NCBI GenBank assembly: GCA_017484095.1
Contig: JAFUTU010000023.1
Coordinates: 1 to 64,000, forward strand
DNA: 64,000 nt
Direction: 5' to 3'
Source: Ruminococcus sp.
GTDB taxonomy: Bacteria > Bacillota > Clostridia > Oscillospirales > Ruminococcaceae
In this document: positions 42,414 through 53,103 of the stretch, piece by piece
Numbering within the stretch: position 1 is the stretch's first letter
Layout: each line of letters opens with the position of its first letter
Notes under the pieces: generated by a model
Databases searched by the model: none
Told to the model about the DNA's origin: nothing
Seen by the model: only the letters and a program-made list of their open reading frames with translations
Program-made: the position numbers and the translations under genes

Positions 42414-44177
42414 ATGGATGTGATCTATTCAATAAACGGACCTGTAGTAAAGGTGGCGGATACCAAGACCTTTATGATGCAGGAAATGGTATATGTCGGC
42501 GATAAAAGACTGATCGGCGAGGTCATCAGAGTTGAGACCGACTTCACTACCATACAGGTGTATGAGTCTACAACGGGGCTGAAGCCGGGTGAGCCTGTAG
42601 AATCTACGGGCGCGCCGATGTCGGCAACGCTTGCCCCGGGAATAATAACGAATATTTTTGACGGTATCGAAAGACCGCTGAGAACACTCTCGGAGATGTC
42701 GGGTGCGTTCATTGCGGACGGTGCCAATATTCCCAGTGTTGATACACAAAAGGAATATAAGGTGGATATCTGCGTCAAGGAGGGCGATAGGCTCTCGGCA
42801 GGAGATATCTACTGTACCTGCCCTGAGACTCCCGTAGTTGAGCACAGGTGTATGGTGCCCCCGCTTTCAAAGGGCGGAGAGGTCATCTGGACAGCGAAAA
42901 ACGGCTACTATAAGGTGAACGATACTGTAGTTAAGATAAAGGACAGCGCAGGCAGAGTGACAGAGCTCAGCCTTATGCAGAAATGGCCTATCAGAACGCC
43001 CAGACCCTGCAAGAACAGACTGCCGATAGACAGACCCCTTGTTACCGGTCAGCGTATAGTTGATACTATACTGCCTATCGCAAAGGGCGGCACGGCTGCT
43101 ATTCCGGGAGGCTTCGGTACGGGTAAGACGATGACGCAGCACCAGCTCGCTAAATGGTGCGATGCGGACATAATCGTATATATCGGCTGCGGTGAGCGCG
43201 GCAACGAGATGACGCAGGTACTGGAGGAATTCTCCGAGCTTATAGACCCGAGAACACAAAAGCCCCTGACAGACAGAACAGTGCTCATAGCTAACACCTC
43301 CAATATGCCTGTGGCAGCGCGTGAAGCGTCTATCTACACGGGTATCACGCTGGCTGAGTACTACAGAGATATGGGTTATCACATAGCTATAATGGCAGAC
43401 TCAACTTCAAGATGGGCTGAGGCTCTGAGAGAGATATCGGGACGTCTGGAAGAAATGCCTGCGGAAGAAGGCTTCCCTGCATATCTGCCTTCACGTATAT
43501 CTGAATTCTATGAAAGGGCAGGCTATGTTGAGACCCTGAACGGAAAAGAGGGCTCAGTAACTATAATAGGTGCGGTATCACCTCAGGGCGCTGACTTCTC
43601 GGAGCCTGTTACACAGAACACAAAGAGATTTGTAAGGTGCTTCTGGGCACTGGATAAGTCTCTTGCATATGCAAGGCATTACCCTGCGATAAACTGGACC
43701 ACGAGCTATTCGGAGTATACTGAGGACCTCGGCGCTTACTATAAAGACAGGGTCGCTGACGACTTCATGGAGGTAAGGCAGGAGATATCCAATATCCTTG
43801 TTGAAGAAAACACTCTTATGGAGATAGTAAAGCTTATGGGTGCAGACGTTCTGCCCGACGATCAGAAGCTGCTCATCGAGACCGCCAGAGTGGTAAGAGT
43901 AGGCTTTTTACAGCAGAACGCTTATCATAAGGACGATACCTATGTTCCGCTTGAAAAGCAGTACCTTATGATGAAGCTGATACTGAGCTTCTATGAAAAA
44001 TCAAAAAATGCCCTTGAGCACGGCTTTACGGCACAGCAGGCGCTTTCGCTCGGCTGGGCTGATAAGCTTGTCAAGATGAAATACGATATCCCGAACGATA
44101 AGCCCGAGCTGTTCGGAGATTATGAGCTTGAAATGAGAGCCGACTATGAAAAGCTGATCGGAGGTGCCGCTGAGTGA
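42414..44177 (+). CDS. ntpA: V/A-type ATP synthase catalytic subunit A
   Basis: 587 aa, full length. It hydrolyses or makes ATP in the A3B3 head. The Walker A motif GGFGTGKTM lies near residues 233-241, and the long non-homologous insertion that marks A subunits precedes it. [23 protein letters not shown] follows as the catalytic signature region. AAGGAGAA precedes the ATG. Its final four bases overlap the GTG start of the B subunit (GTGA), so the two should be made in equal amounts. Confidence 0.97.
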   Translation: MDVIYSINGPVVKVADTKTFMMQEMVYVGDKRLIGEVIRVETDFTTIQVYESTTGLKPGEPVESTGAPMSATLAPGIITNIFDGIERPLRTLSEMSGAFIADGANIPSVDTQKEYKVDICVKEGDRLSAGDIYCTCPETPVVEHRCMVPPLSKGGEVIWTAKNGYYKVNDTVVKIKDSAGRVTELSLMQKWPIRTPRPCKNRLPIDRPLVTGQRIVDTILPIAKGGTAAIPGGFGTGKTMTQHQLAKWCDADIIVYIGCGERGNEMTQVLEEFSELIDPRTQKPLTDRTVLIANTSNMPVAAREASIYTGITLAEYYRDMGYHIAIMADSTSRWAEALREISGRLEEMPAEEGFPAYLPSRISEFYERAGYVETLNGKEGSVTIIGAVSPQGADFSEPVTQNTKRFVRCFWALDKSLAYARHYPAINWTTSYSEYTEDLGAYYKDRVADDFMEVRQEISNILVEENTLMEIVKLMGADVLPDDQKLLIETARVVRVGFLQQNAYHKDDTYVPLEKQYLMMKLILSFYEKSKNALEHGFTAQQALSLGWADKLVKMKYDIPNDKPELFGDYELEMRADYEKLIGGAAE

Positions 44178-45577
44178 ACGTAAAGTATATCGGACTGAGC
44201 GAGATAAACGGCCCTCTGGTAGCGCTGGAGAACGTAAGCGGTATCTCTTATGACGAGATGGCTGAGATAAGGCTCGATGACGGAACAAAAAGACTTGCCA
44301 GAGTGGTTGAGGTAGATAAGGGCAGAGCTGTGCTTCAGGTGTTTGAGGGCACAAAGGGTCTCTCTCTTGTGAACACGACTACCAAGTTTGAGGGAAGAAG
44401 TATGCAGCTGCCGCTGTCCACCGAGATGCTCGGCAGGATATTCAACGGTGCGGGCAAGCCTATCGACGGCCTCGGAGATATCTTCCCCGAAAAGACAGGC
44501 GATATAAACGGTGCTCCTCTTAATCCCGTTATGAGGACGTATCCGAGAAACTATATTAATACGGGCATAAGCTCGATAGATGCCCTGATGACCCTTATCA
44601 GAGGTCAGAAGCTGCCGATATTCTCGGGTTCGGGTCTTTCGCACAACAAGCTTGCCGTTCAGATAGTAAGACAGGCGAAGATAGCTGATGAGAACGGACA
44701 GGACTTTGCGATAGTTTTCGGCGCTATGGGTGTTAAGAATGACGTTGCCGATTATTTCAGAAGAAGCTTTGAGGAATCGGGAGCGCTTGAAAGAGTCGTA
44801 ATGTTCCTGAACCTTTCAAATGACCCTATCATCGAAAGGATACTTACTCCAAAGGTAGCTCTTACCTGTGCAGAGTATCTCGCTTTCGAGCATGATATGC
44901 ACATTCTTGTTATTCTGACGGATATGACCTCCTATGCCGAGGCTTTGAGAGAATTCTCGTCGTCAAAGGGTGAGATACCCGGAAGAAAAGGCTACCCCGG
45001 ATATCTGTATTCGGATCTTGCGTCTATCTACGAGAGAGCAGGCATCGTCAAGGGCGCAAAGGGCTCTGTAACGCAGATACCTATTCTTACGATGCCGAAC
45101 GATGATATCACTCATCCTGTGCCCGACCTTACAGGCTACATCACCGAGGGTCAGATAGTTCTTGACCGAAACCTCGATCAGACAGGCGTTTATCCTGCGG
45201 TATCGGTGCTGCCGTCGCTGTCAAGACTTATGAAGGACGGTATCGGCGAGGGCTTTACCAGAGAGGATCACCAGATGGTATCGAACCAGCTGTTTGCGGC
45301 GTACGCAAAGGTGCAGGACGCAAGGAGCCTTGCTTCCGTTATCGGTGAGGAGGAGCTTTCGGATACTGATAAGGCATATTTGAAATTCGGAGACCTTTTT
45401 GAAAAGCATTTTATAGATCAGGGCTTTGATGTCAACAGAACTATAGATGAAACGCTCGACCTGGGCTGGCAGCTTCTTTCTACCCTGCCCAAGAGCGAGC
45501 TCGACCGTGTTGATGATGAGCACCTTGAAAAGTATTACAGCGCCGAAAAGGCAGCACAGTATTTTTCGGAAAACTGA
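44174..45577 (+). CDS. ntpB: V/A-type ATP synthase regulatory subunit B
   Basis: 467 aa. This is the non-catalytic partner of subunit A in the hexamer. Where A has a P-loop, B has [13 protein letters not shown], the expected degenerate form. [30 protein letters not shown] is the family signature. It starts with GTG at 44174 inside the end of ntpA. Confidence 0.97.
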   Translation: MNVKYIGLSEINGPLVALENVSGISYDEMAEIRLDDGTKRLARVVEVDKGRAVLQVFEGTKGLSLVNTTTKFEGRSMQLPLSTEMLGRIFNGAGKPIDGLGDIFPEKTGDINGAPLNPVMRTYPRNYINTGISSIDALMTLIRGQKLPIFSGSGLSHNKLAVQIVRQAKIADENGQDFAIVFGAMGVKNDVADYFRRSFEESGALERVVMFLNLSNDPIIERILTPKVALTCAEYLAFEHDMHILVILTDMTSYAEALREFSSSKGEIPGRKGYPGYLYSDLASIYERAGIVKGAKGSVTQIPILTMPNDDITHPVPDLTGYITEGQIVLDRNLDQTGVYPAVSVLPSLSRLMKDGIGEGFTREDHQMVSNQLFAAYAKVQDARSLASVIGEEELSDTDKAYLKFGDLFEKHFIDQGFDVNRTIDETLDLGWQLLSTLPKSELDRVDDEHLEKYYSAEKAAQYFSEN

Positions 45578-45593
45578 CAGGAGGTGAAGCCCC

Positions 45594-46220
45594 GTGGCTG
45601 AGCAGCAGGTCTTTCCGACCAAGGGAAATCTGATATCATCAAAAAAGGCCCTGCAGCTGGCGGCGCTGGGCTATGAGCTCCTCGACAGAAAAAGGAGCAT
45701 ACTGATAAGAGAGCTTATGAGCCTTGTCGATAAGGCAGGAGAGCTCAGGGGCAGTATCGAGGAGACCTATGTTGAGGCATATTCCGCTTTGCAGCTTGCA
45801 AACATCACAATGGGAGTTATAACCCCTTACGCTGCCTGTATACCTGTTGAAAAGGGGCTGAGCCTTGACTCAAAAAGCGTTATGGGCGTCGAGCTCCCGA
45901 CAGTAACTCTGGAGCAGAAGCTGCCTGATGTTACCTACGGCTTCTCGCAGACGAGCTCTCAGCTGGACGCTGCATTTCTGGCGTTCGAGAAGGTAAAGCA
46001 GATAACCGCAGAGCTTGCCGAGGTCGAAAACAGCATCTACAGACTTTCAGTGGCAATAAGAAAGACTCAGAGAAGAGCAAATGCTCTGCAAAACATTATT
46101 ATACCCAGAAACGAGAGGATAGTTAAGTTCATCACAGATTCTCTCGAAGAGAAGGACAGAGAGGAATTCTCACGGATGAAGGTCATCAAGGCGCAGAAGC
46201 TCAAAAAAGCGTCGGGTTGA
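45594..46220 (+). CDS. ntpD: V/A-type ATP synthase subunit D
   Basis: 208 aa. Subunit D is the central rotor shaft, a long antiparallel coiled coil. The N-terminal PTKGNLISSKKALQLA and the C-terminal RRANALQNIIIPRNERIVKFI motifs are typical. It starts with GTG at 45594, 8 bases after AGGAGGTGA, and closes the nine-gene operon. Confidence 0.95.
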   Translation: MAEQQVFPTKGNLISSKKALQLAALGYELLDRKRSILIRELMSLVDKAGELRGSIEETYVEAYSALQLANITMGVITPYAACIPVEKGLSLDSKSVMGVELPTVTLEQKLPDVTYGFSQTSSQLDAAFLAFEKVKQITAELAEVENSIYRLSVAIRKTQRRANALQNIIIPRNERIVKFITDSLEEKDREEFSRMKVIKAQKLKKASG

Positions 46221-46247
46221 AAAACGATAGAAAAGAGGGGAACAAAA

Positions 46248-46874
46248 ATGACTGAGCTTTTGGGAAGACTGTTCAGAAATTACTGGATACTGAGCGTGTT
46301 CTGCATAGTTCTGGGGATAGCGCTGATAGTGGATCCCGAGTTCTTTTCCCAGTCGATAAGCTGGGTGGTCGGCGGACTGTTCGCGGCATACGGTGTGGTA
46401 TACCTTATAAGGTATTTCATTGATTCGGGTGAGAACAACTTCGGCTTTGATCTTGTCAGAGGTATAGTGCTTGTGGCTATAGGCGTCTTTCTGATAGTCA
46501 GGCGTGAATTTATCCCGAACGTTATCGCGATAGTTACGGGCTTCTATATGCTTATAAGCTCGATAGTTTCTCTCCAGAATAACCTGAGAGTTAAAAAAGC
46601 AGGGTTTGAAGGCTGGCAGGCAGGAGTTGTTTTCTCTCTGATAACGCTGGCGGGCGGCTGTGTGCTGATATTCAATCCGCTTATGGGTCAGAAGATAGCT
46701 ATGACGCTGCTGGGCGCTGCACTTCTTGTTACGGGCATATCAAATACAGCGAGCTGCTTCAGAGCTTCAAGAAAGCTTAAAAAGATCAGAAAGATGGCAG
46801 GCTCGGGAGAGCTGGTGCGTTATGAAGGCTCACGGCGCAGCGGGAGCGGCAAGGACGACTATATAGATATATGA
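46248..46874 (+). CDS. HdeD/DUF308-type membrane protein
   Basis: 208 aa with six hydrophobic helices arranged as three pairs, each with the Gly-rich 'IVLGIALIVDP' type pattern of DUF308 (HdeD-like) proteins. A short basic and Ser/Gly-rich tail follows. The family is linked to acid resistance in enterobacteria, but most members have no known function. It lies 27 bp after the ATPase operon with AGAGGGG upstream and may be transcribed with it. No terminator separates it from the ATPase genes. Confidence 0.85.
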   Translation: MTELLGRLFRNYWILSVFCIVLGIALIVDPEFFSQSISWVVGGLFAAYGVVYLIRYFIDSGENNFGFDLVRGIVLVAIGVFLIVRREFIPNVIAIVTGFYMLISSIVSLQNNLRVKKAGFEGWQAGVVFSLITLAGGCVLIFNPLMGQKIAMTLLGAALLVTGISNTASCFRASRKLKKIRKMAGSGELVRYEGSRRSGSGKDDYIDI

Positions 46875-46965
46875 AGCCTGTCGTTTTTTCAGTGGTAAAA
46901 TAATCACAAAAAATCTGATAAAATCCCTTTGGATTTGTGAAAATGCAAAAATGTTTGAAAATCGC

Positions 46966-46994
46966 TTGACAAAATCAGGCTTTGGGTCTATACT
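46966..46994 (+). promoter_or_regulatory. Promoter of glnN
   Basis: TTGACA (46966-46971), a 17-bp spacer and TATACT (46989-46994). The predicted start near 47001 gives an ~80-nt leader that contains an attenuator. Confidence 0.88.
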
Positions 46995-47005
46995 TGTAAA
47001 TGTAA

Positions 47006-47021
47006 ACAGCAATGGCGCTGT
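47006..47021 (+). promoter_or_regulatory. Candidate antiterminator hairpin with A1/G4 hexaloop
   Basis: ACAGC and GCTGT pair around the six-base loop AATGGC, with A at loop position 1 and G at position 4. ANTAR-domain antiterminators recognise hairpins of this form. Its 3' half (47013-47021) is also the 5' arm of the terminator, so the two structures exclude each other. ANTAR sites usually come as two such hairpins; only one fits downstream of the predicted start site. Confidence 0.5.
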
Positions 47022-47053
47022 GGACTTAATGTTCACGGCGCCAGTTTTATTAG
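47013..47053 (+). terminator. Leader terminator (attenuator) upstream of glnN
   Basis: A 13-bp GC-rich stem, TGGCGCTGTGGAC/GTTCACGGCGCCA with two G-U pairs and loop TTAAT, followed by GTTTTATT. It lies between the promoter and the glnN ribosome binding site AGGAGG, so read-through must be controlled for glnN to be expressed. Confidence 0.75.
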
Positions 47054-47081
47054 CTGAATATTCAAAACAGGAGGAATTTGT

Positions 47082-49163
47082 ATGTCGAATGTACCTGAAT
47101 TCTTTGGCGCAGACGTTTTTAACGAGGCTGTGATGAGAGAAAGGCTGCCAAAGGCTACCTTTAAGGCTTTGAAGAAAACTATTGATAACGGTGAGGCTTT
47201 ACAGCCTGAGGTCGCTAACATAGTTGCAAACGCTATGAAGGACTGGGCGGTCGAAAAGGGCTGCACACATTATACTCACTGGTTCCAGCCTATGACAGGT
47301 CTGACAGCAGAAAAGCACGACAGCTTTATCTCGCCTACCGAAGACGGCCATGTTATCATGGAATTCTCGGGTAAGGAGCTTATAAAGGGTGAGCCCGACG
47401 CATCGAGCTTTCCTTCGGGCGGACTGAGAGCCACCTTTGAGGCAAGGGGCTACACAGCCTGGGATCCGACCTCCTATGCTTTTATAAAATGTAACACTCT
47501 TTGTATCCCGACGGCTTTCTGCTCTTACAGTGGTGAGGCTCTTGACAAGAAGACCCCTCTGCTGAGATCAATGGAGGCAGTCAACAAGTCTGCACTCAGA
47601 GTGCTCAAGCTGTTTGGCTCCGATGCTACAAGAGTTATGGCAAATGTAGGTCCAGAGCAGGAATACTTCCTTATCGACAGAGAGATGTACTCTCACAGAA
47701 AGGACCTCATTTTTGCAGGCAGAACTCTCTTCGGCGCACCTGCTCCAAAGGGACAGGAGCTTGAGGATCACTACTTCGGAACGATCAAGACGAGAGTTCA
47801 GGCTTATATGAAGGATCTTGACGATCAGCTCTGGAGACTGGGCGTTTATGCAAAGACCAAGCACAACGAGGTAGCGCCTGCTCAGCATGAGCTCGCACCT
47901 ATCTTCGGTACCGCAAACATTGCTACCGACCACAACCAGCTGACTATGGAGATCATGAAGAGAACGGCCAGAAAGCACGGCTTCAAGTGCCTGCTCCATG
48001 AGAAGCCGTTCGCAGGTATCAACGGCTCGGGCAAGCACAATAACTGGTCTATCTCTACAAACACAGGTGTTAATCTTCTTGATCCCGGTAAAACTCCTGC
48101 CGAGAATGCACAGTTCCTGTTGTTCCTCACAGCTGTTATCAAGGCAGTCAACGATTATCAGGACGTTCTCAGAGCAAGCGTTGCTTCCGCAGGCAACGAC
48201 CACAGACTCGGTGCTAATGAGGCGCCTCCTGCTATCATTTCTATCTTCCTCGGCGATGAGCTCACAGGTATCCTTGACTCTATCGTAAACGGCGTTAAGT
48301 ATGAGGGCAAGAGAGTAGAAATGGAGATCGGTGTTGACGTTCTGCCTCACTTCCGTAAGGATACTACCGACAGAAACAGAACTTCACCTTTCGCTTTCAC
48401 AGGCAATAAGTTTGAGTTCAGAATGCCGGGCTCCAAGCTTTCTGTAGCCGGTCCGATGACTGTACTGAACACTATCGTTGCAAAGGTTCTCGATGACTTT
48501 GCTGAGGTCCTTGAAAAGGCCGATAACTTCCAGGACGCACTTGATGACCTCATCAAGGCAACTATCAAGGATAATCAGGCTATCATCTTCAACGGCAACG
48601 GCTATTCCGATGAGTGGCCTGCTGAGGCTGAGAAGAGAGGTCTGCTCAATCTGAGATCAACTCCCGAGGCTGTGCCCACATTCGTAGCACCTAAGAATAT
48701 TGAGCTGTTTGAGAAGTACGGCGTTTATACCGAGACCGAGCTCCATTCCAGAGTTGAGATCCTCCTCGATGAGTATTGCAAGACCCTTAATATTGAGGCT
48801 CTGACTATGATAGATATGGCAAAGAAGGATATCCTTCCTGCTGTTGCAGCATATATCAAGGAGCTTGCTAAGACTGCTGAGCTTGCAAAGGGCTGCGGCG
48901 CCGTTACCGAGTTTGAGGACGATATGGTGAAGAGGCTTTCATCTCTTGCAAGCCAGACCTATAAGAAGCTCGGCGCTCTTGAAGAGGTAACTCATAAGGC
49001 TCACGAGATCGAGGATGTTCAGGAGCTTGCAAACTATTACCATGATACGGTGTTCGTTGCAATGGGTGAGCTCAGAGCTGCTGCCGATGAGATAGAGACT
49101 CTCGTCGGAGAGAAGTACTGGCCATATCCTACATACGGAAAGCTTCTGTTCTATGTAAACTGA
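47082..49163 (+). CDS. glnN: Glutamine synthetase type III
   Basis: 693 aa, the length of GSIII rather than the ~450 aa of GSI. It makes glutamine from glutamate, ammonia and ATP. Landmarks are the N-terminal [16 protein letters not shown], the [13 protein letters not shown] active-site strand, [29 protein letters not shown], and [15 protein letters not shown] late in the core. The C-terminal ~150 residues are helical. CAGGAGGAA precedes the ATG. Codon use is very biased, as in a highly expressed gene. A leader attenuator suggests that expression responds to nitrogen supply. Confidence 0.97.
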   Translation: MSNVPEFFGADVFNEAVMRERLPKATFKALKKTIDNGEALQPEVANIVANAMKDWAVEKGCTHYTHWFQPMTGLTAEKHDSFISPTEDGHVIMEFSGKELIKGEPDASSFPSGGLRATFEARGYTAWDPTSYAFIKCNTLCIPTAFCSYSGEALDKKTPLLRSMEAVNKSALRVLKLFGSDATRVMANVGPEQEYFLIDREMYSHRKDLIFAGRTLFGAPAPKGQELEDHYFGTIKTRVQAYMKDLDDQLWRLGVYAKTKHNEVAPAQHELAPIFGTANIATDHNQLTMEIMKRTARKHGFKCLLHEKPFAGINGSGKHNNWSISTNTGVNLLDPGKTPAENAQFLLFLTAVIKAVNDYQDVLRASVASAGNDHRLGANEAPPAIISIFLGDELTGILDSIVNGVKYEGKRVEMEIGVDVLPHFRKDTTDRNRTSPFAFTGNKFEFRMPGSKLSVAGPMTVLNTIVAKVLDDFAEVLEKADNFQDALDDLIKATIKDNQAIIFNGNGYSDEWPAEAEKRGLLNLRSTPEAVPTFVAPKNIELFEKYGVYTETELHSRVEILLDEYCKTLNIEALTMIDMAKKDILPAVAAYIKELAKTAELAKGCGAVTEFEDDMVKRLSSLASQTYKKLGALEEVTHKAHEIEDVQELANYYHDTVFVAMGELRAAADEIETLVGEKYWPYPTYGKLLFYVN

Positions 49164-49175
49164 TATCGATAAAAA

Positions 49176-49207
49176 AGGCGCTCCTGTTGAACAGGAGCGC
49201 CTGATTT
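49176..49207. terminator. Terminator-like hairpin after glnN
   Basis: 13-bp perfect arms from AGGCGCTCCTGTT to AACAGGAGCGCCT. The plus-strand tail GATTT is weakly U-rich, while the minus-strand tail is TTTTTT. It lies 13 bp after the glnN stop. Confidence 0.8.
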
Positions 49208-49274
49208 GTGCATTGTTGCTAAAAATGCGTGGAAAAGTTTAGAAAAATTCTCTGCGATAAAAATGGAATGTCGC

Positions 49275-49303
49275 TTGAAAAAGTTGGGGAAGTGTGCTAC
49301 AAT
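49275..49303 (+). promoter_or_regulatory. Promoter of the S10 ribosomal operon
   Basis: TTGAAA (49275-49280), a 17-bp spacer and TACAAT (49298-49303). The predicted start near 49310 lies about 465 nt before the rpsJ start codon. Confidence 0.8.
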
Positions 49304-49309
49304 AATACT

Positions 49310-49774
49310 TGCGTGACTGCACGTTGTATCCGTTTGGATACGAAAGATATGCGATGAAACGGAAGGTTGCTGACGGTGCGTCAGGGAATTTCCGCGGAGT
49401 ATGTCCGATTTTAAACCGGGCGACTGTAATACCGAACACAGTATGTGCTTATGCTTCTTGCGAGGGCAGGTGACTGCTTTGGCGTGGGTGCGGCTGTCTG
49501 TGTGAGCTGTTTTGGAGTCCGAAAGCCTGTATGGATTTTCGGATTATTTTATTGAGACAGATAGGGAACACACGGCAGAGTGTAAATCGTAAAAAGGCGG
49601 TTTGAGAGTATTACAGAGGCTTTTGGAATGGAAACCGGGTCAGTTGTGTGAGCGGTCGGGTCGATATACTATATATTGTGTTAGACTGATGCTAACGAAC
49701 GTTCATACAATTGACTGAGGCTTTCGTTCCGAGAGCCGCCCCCTAACAATTAAAGCACTAAGGAGGCGATTTAA
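49310..49774 (+). promoter_or_regulatory. Long structured leader of the S10 operon
   Basis: No gene is seen in about 465 nt between the promoter and rpsJ. Visible stems include GTATCC/GGATAC, CTGACG/CGTCAG, a TCCGAAA/TTTCGGA hairpin (49518-49543) followed by TTATTTTATT, and GGCTTTCG/CGAGAGCC just before the ribosome binding site. The layout suggests control by premature termination or by ribosomal protein binding. A conserved S10 leader exists in related Clostridia to my recollection; this was not checked. Confidence 0.6.
49518..49553 (+). terminator. Terminator-like hairpin inside the S10 leader
   Basis: TCCGAAA (49518-49524) pairs with TTTCGGA (49537-49543), followed by TTATTTTATT. It could act as an attenuator about 220 nt upstream of rpsJ. 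Confidence 0.55.
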
Positions 49775-50089
49775 GTGGCAGTCAATGAGAAGATCAGGAT
49801 CAAGATCAAGGGTTATGAGCACGCTGTAGTAGATGCGGCAGCTGCAAAGATCGTAGAGGCGATCAAGCGTTCGGGCGCACAGGTATCGGGACCTATCCCG
49901 CTTCCTACCGACAAGGAGATCGTAACTATACTGAGAGCTGTTCACAAGTATAAGGACAGCCGTGAGCAGTTCGAGCTCAGAACACACAAGAGACTGATCG
50001 ATGTTATCAGACCTACAAAGGAGACAACATCGGCGCTCGAAAATCTTGAACTTCCTGCAGGCGTAAACATCGTAATGGAGATCAAGTAA
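49775..50089 (+). CDS. rpsJ: Ribosomal protein uS10
   Basis: 104 aa. The small-subunit protein uS10 also serves as NusE in antitermination complexes. The sequence is complete, with [14 protein letters not shown] at the start and [13 protein letters not shown] in the tRNA-region loop. It starts with GTG at 49775, 8 bases after AAGGAGG. It heads the S10-spc-alpha cluster behind a long leader. Confidence 0.97.
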   Translation: MAVNEKIRIKIKGYEHAVVDAAAAKIVEAIKRSGAQVSGPIPLPTDKEIVTILRAVHKYKDSREQFELRTHKRLIDVIRPTKETTSALENLELPAGVNIVMEIK

Positions 50090-50182
50090 TCTCCAAACGA
50101 GATCGCAGAGAGCTGATCTCGGAAACCATGTAACGCGCAGGTCATGTCGGGAGACCGACCAATAACCAAAGGAGGAAAAACA

Positions 50183-50818
50183 ATGCAAAAGGGAATCATC
50201 GGAAAGAAGATCGGTATGACACAGATCTTCGATGAGGCAGGAAAGGTAGTTCCTGTAACTGTTATCGAGGCGGGTCCGTGCGTAGTCGTACAGAAGAAGA
50301 CTGCGGAAAATGACGGATACGAGGCTGTTCAGCTTGGCTTCGGTGACATCAGAGCAAAGAGAGTTAACAAGCCTCTCCAGGGTCACTTCAAGAAGGCAGA
50401 CGTTGCAATGAAGAGAACTCTGAAGGAATTCAGACTTGACGACATCTCGGCTCTTAACGTAGGCGACATCGTAAAGGCTGACACATTTGCTGAGGGCGAC
50501 ATCGTTGATGTAAGCGGAACCAGCAAGGGTCACGGATTTACAGGCACGATCAAGCGTCACAACTTCGCAAGACTTAAGGAAACTCACGGTACAGGCCCTG
50601 TTCACAGACACGCAGGCTCAATGGGCGCATGCTCATCGCCTTCGAGGATATTCAAGGGCAAGGGTATGCCCGGACAGTACGGTAACGTTAAGGTGACTGT
50701 ACAGAACCTCAAGATCATGAAGATCGACGCAGAAAATAATCTTATTGCAGTAAAGGGAGCGATTCCGGGCCCTAAGAACGGCACCGTAACCATTACCGAC
50801 TGCGTTAAGAAGGCTTAG
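50183..50818 (+). CDS. rplC: Ribosomal protein uL3
   Basis: 211 aa. A large-subunit core protein near the peptidyl transferase centre. The start [16 protein letters not shown] and the internal [17 protein letters not shown] loop, which reaches the centre, are family landmarks. The ATG at 50183 has AAAGGAGG upstream; the frame is open further back to 50144 without a site. It lies 93 bp after rpsJ. Confidence 0.97.
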   Translation: MQKGIIGKKIGMTQIFDEAGKVVPVTVIEAGPCVVVQKKTAENDGYEAVQLGFGDIRAKRVNKPLQGHFKKADVAMKRTLKEFRLDDISALNVGDIVKADTFAEGDIVDVSGTSKGHGFTGTIKRHNFARLKETHGTGPVHRHAGSMGACSSPSRIFKGKGMPGQYGNVKVTVQNLKIMKIDAENNLIAVKGAIPGPKNGTVTITDCVKKA

Positions 50819-50835
50819 TGGAAGGAGGAAGTATT

Positions 50836-51459
50836 ATGTCACAGATCTCAGTATTTGACATGAAGGGCGTAAAGGTAGCCGACACTGAGCTTAACGATGC
50901 GATATTCGGCATCGAGCCAAACAAGACGATTTTACACGCGATGGTAGTTAATTATCTTGCAAACCAGAGACAGGGCACACAGTCCACACTTACCAGAACA
51001 GAGGTAAGAGGCGGCGGTAGAAAGCCTTGGAGACAGAAGGGTACAGGCCATGCAAGACAGGGCTCGATCAGAGCTCCTCAGTGGGTACACGGCGGTGTTG
51101 CACTTGGCCCTAAGCCGAGAGATTACAGCTATTCGCTCAATAAGAAGGAAAAGAGGATCGGAATGAAGTCCGCTCTCTCTGTAAAGGTAGCTGACGAGAA
51201 CCTCGTTGTTGTTGATGCTATCAAGACAGAAGAGTTCAAGACCAAGACAATGGTCGAGATGCTCAAGGCTCTTGGAGTTGAGGGCAAGGCACTTATCGTT
51301 ACCGCTGAGAGCGATCTCAAGGTAATAAAGAGCGCTGCAAACATTCCGGGCGTTAAGACAGCTACAGTAAACACACTTAATGTTTACGACATAATGAACT
51401 ATGATAAGTTCATCGTATCTTCAGATGCTGTCAAGAAGATCGAGGAGGTATATGCATAA
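50836..51459 (+). CDS. rplD: Ribosomal protein uL4
   Basis: 207 aa. uL4 lines the exit tunnel and in some bacteria represses its own operon through the S10 leader. The tunnel loop [22 protein letters not shown] is present near residue 60. The ATG at 50836 has GGAAGGAGG upstream. The last base of its stop codon is the first base of the rplW ATG (TAATG). Confidence 0.97.
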   Translation: MSQISVFDMKGVKVADTELNDAIFGIEPNKTILHAMVVNYLANQRQGTQSTLTRTEVRGGGRKPWRQKGTGHARQGSIRAPQWVHGGVALGPKPRDYSYSLNKKEKRIGMKSALSVKVADENLVVVDAIKTEEFKTKTMVEMLKALGVEGKALIVTAESDLKVIKSAANIPGVKTATVNTLNVYDIMNYDKFIVSSDAVKKIEEVYA

Positions 51460-51749
51460 TGAGAGCTGCTCAGGATATTATTATCACACCCGTTATCACT
51501 GAGGATTCTATGGACAGACTCCAGGATAACAGATATACCTTCAAGGTTGCCAAGGACGCTAACAAGATCGAGATAGCTTCGGCTGTTGAGGAGCTTTTCG
51601 GCGTTAAGGTAGCAAAGGTAAACACAATGAACGTAAAGGGCAAGCAGAAGAGAATGGGCAGAAGCGTTGGCTACCGCCCCGACTGGAAGAAGGCTATCGT
51701 TACTCTCGAGGGCGATAAGACTATTGAGTTCTTCGAGGGACTTTACTAA
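51459..51749 (+). CDS. rplW: Ribosomal protein uL23
   Basis: 96 aa. uL23 sits at the tunnel exit and is the docking point for trigger factor and SRP. The [12 protein letters not shown] start and the [12 protein letters not shown] loop are typical. It overlaps the rplD stop by one base. An unusual 198-bp gap follows before rplB. Confidence 0.96.
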   Translation: MRAAQDIIITPVITEDSMDRLQDNRYTFKVAKDANKIEIASAVEELFGVKVAKVNTMNVKGKQKRMGRSVGYRPDWKKAIVTLEGDKTIEFFEGLY

Positions 51750-51947
51750 TTGACCCTGTCCCGTGTAAGTACGTCAGACCGAGCACTGCACGGTGAGCTT
51801 CGGCGAGGCGGCGAGGGCTGCTCGTGTGCGGCGCATTGAGAGAATGAGCTTAAAGCTTATCTCTGTGCGGCTGCGGTAAATTCCGCCGAGCGTATGTATG
51901 GAAGGTATGAGCCTTTCGCAAAACTTTATTAAGGAGTTGAATTTCTA
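51750..51947 (+). other. Unusual 198-bp gap between rplW and rplB
   Basis: Neighbouring genes here are usually within 100 bp of each other, mostly much closer. This gap has no plausible gene but several paired stretches, including ATGAGCTT/AAGCTTAT and repeated TGCGGC segments. It may be an internal regulatory site, for example a ribosomal protein target or processing site. No strong promoter was recognised. Confidence 0.5.
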
Positions 51948-52781
51948 ATGGCAATAAAGAGCTATAAGCCGACCACAGCAGGAAGACGTGGAATGACCGT
52001 TACAGATTATTCCGAGCTTTCCAAGGTCGAGCCCTGCAAGTCTCTGCTCGAGCCTCTGAAGAAGAAGTCGGGCAGAAACAGCTACGGCAGGATCACCGTT
52101 CGCCACAGAGGCGGCGGTGAGAGAAGAAAATACCGCGTTATCGACTTTAAGAGAAATAAGATGGGTATGGACGCTAAGGTAACTACTATCGAGTACGATC
52201 CTAACAGATCCGCGTTCATCGCACTTCTCGAGTATGAGGACGGAGAGAAGAGATACATCATCGCTCCCTACGGCCTCAAGGTCGGCGATGTTGTAAGATC
52301 GGGACCCGACGCTGATATCAAGCCCGGAAACGCTCTTGCAATGATCAATATCCCTGTGGGTACATTCATCCACAACATCGAGCTCTACCCCGGAAAGGGC
52401 GCTCAGCTCGTTCGTTCCGCAGGCAACATGGCTCAGCTTATGGGTAAGGAAGGCAATTACGCCCTCATCAGACTTCCTTCGGGCGAGATGAGAAGAGTTC
52501 CCGTAAACTGCATGGCAACTGTCGGACAGGTAGGCAATATCGACCACGAGAACGTTAACATCGGTAAGGCAGGAAGAAAGCGCCACATGGGCTGGAGACC
52601 GACCGTAAGAGGATCGGTAATGAACCCCTGCGATCACCCGCACGGAGGCGGTGAGGGACGTGCTCCTATCGGAAGACCGTCGCCTGTTACTCCTTGGGGT
52701 AAGCCTACAATGGGTTATAAGACACGCGCTAAGCATCATCGTTCCGATAAGTTTATCGTAAAACGCAGAAACGGTAAGTAA
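51948..52781 (+). CDS. rplB: Ribosomal protein uL2
   Basis: 277 aa, full length. uL2 is needed for subunit joining and peptidyl transfer. The conserved region [20 protein letters not shown] near residue 225 contains the key His. [12 protein letters not shown] near the start is typical. TAAGGAG precedes the ATG. Confidence 0.97.
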   Translation: MAIKSYKPTTAGRRGMTVTDYSELSKVEPCKSLLEPLKKKSGRNSYGRITVRHRGGGERRKYRVIDFKRNKMGMDAKVTTIEYDPNRSAFIALLEYEDGEKRYIIAPYGLKVGDVVRSGPDADIKPGNALAMINIPVGTFIHNIELYPGKGAQLVRSAGNMAQLMGKEGNYALIRLPSGEMRRVPVNCMATVGQVGNIDHENVNIGKAGRKRHMGWRPTVRGSVMNPCDHPHGGGEGRAPIGRPSPVTPWGKPTMGYKTRAKHHRSDKFIVKRRNGK

Positions 52782-52803
52782 TTTGAGAGGAGGAAGATGA
52801 TCA

Positions 52804-53085
52804 ATGGGTAGAAGTGTCAAGAAGGGACCTTACGTACAGGAGGCCCTCTATAAAAGAGTAGTCGCAATGAACGACGCAGGTGAGAAGAAGGTGCTCAAGA
52901 CTTGGAGCAGAGCTTCGACGATCTTCCCTGAGTTCGTTGGTCATACATTCGCAGTTCATGACGGAAGAAAGCACGTTCCGGTATATGTTACTGAGGACAT
53001 GGTTGGTCATAAGCTGGGAGAGTTTGCTCCGACAAGGACATATAAGGGTCACGCCGGATCAAAGACCTCTAATAACGGTAAGTAA
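52804..53085 (+). CDS. rpsS: Ribosomal protein uS19
   Basis: 93 aa. uS19 lies in the head of the small subunit near the A site. The start [14 protein letters not shown] and the late [12 protein letters not shown] are conserved. GAGGAGGAAG precedes the ATG. Confidence 0.97.
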   Translation: MGRSVKKGPYVQEALYKRVVAMNDAGEKKVLKTWSRASTIFPEFVGHTFAVHDGRKHVPVYVTEDMVGHKLGEFAPTRTYKGHAGSKTSNNGK

Positions 53086-53103
53086 GCGGAAGGAGGAAAC
53101 GTG

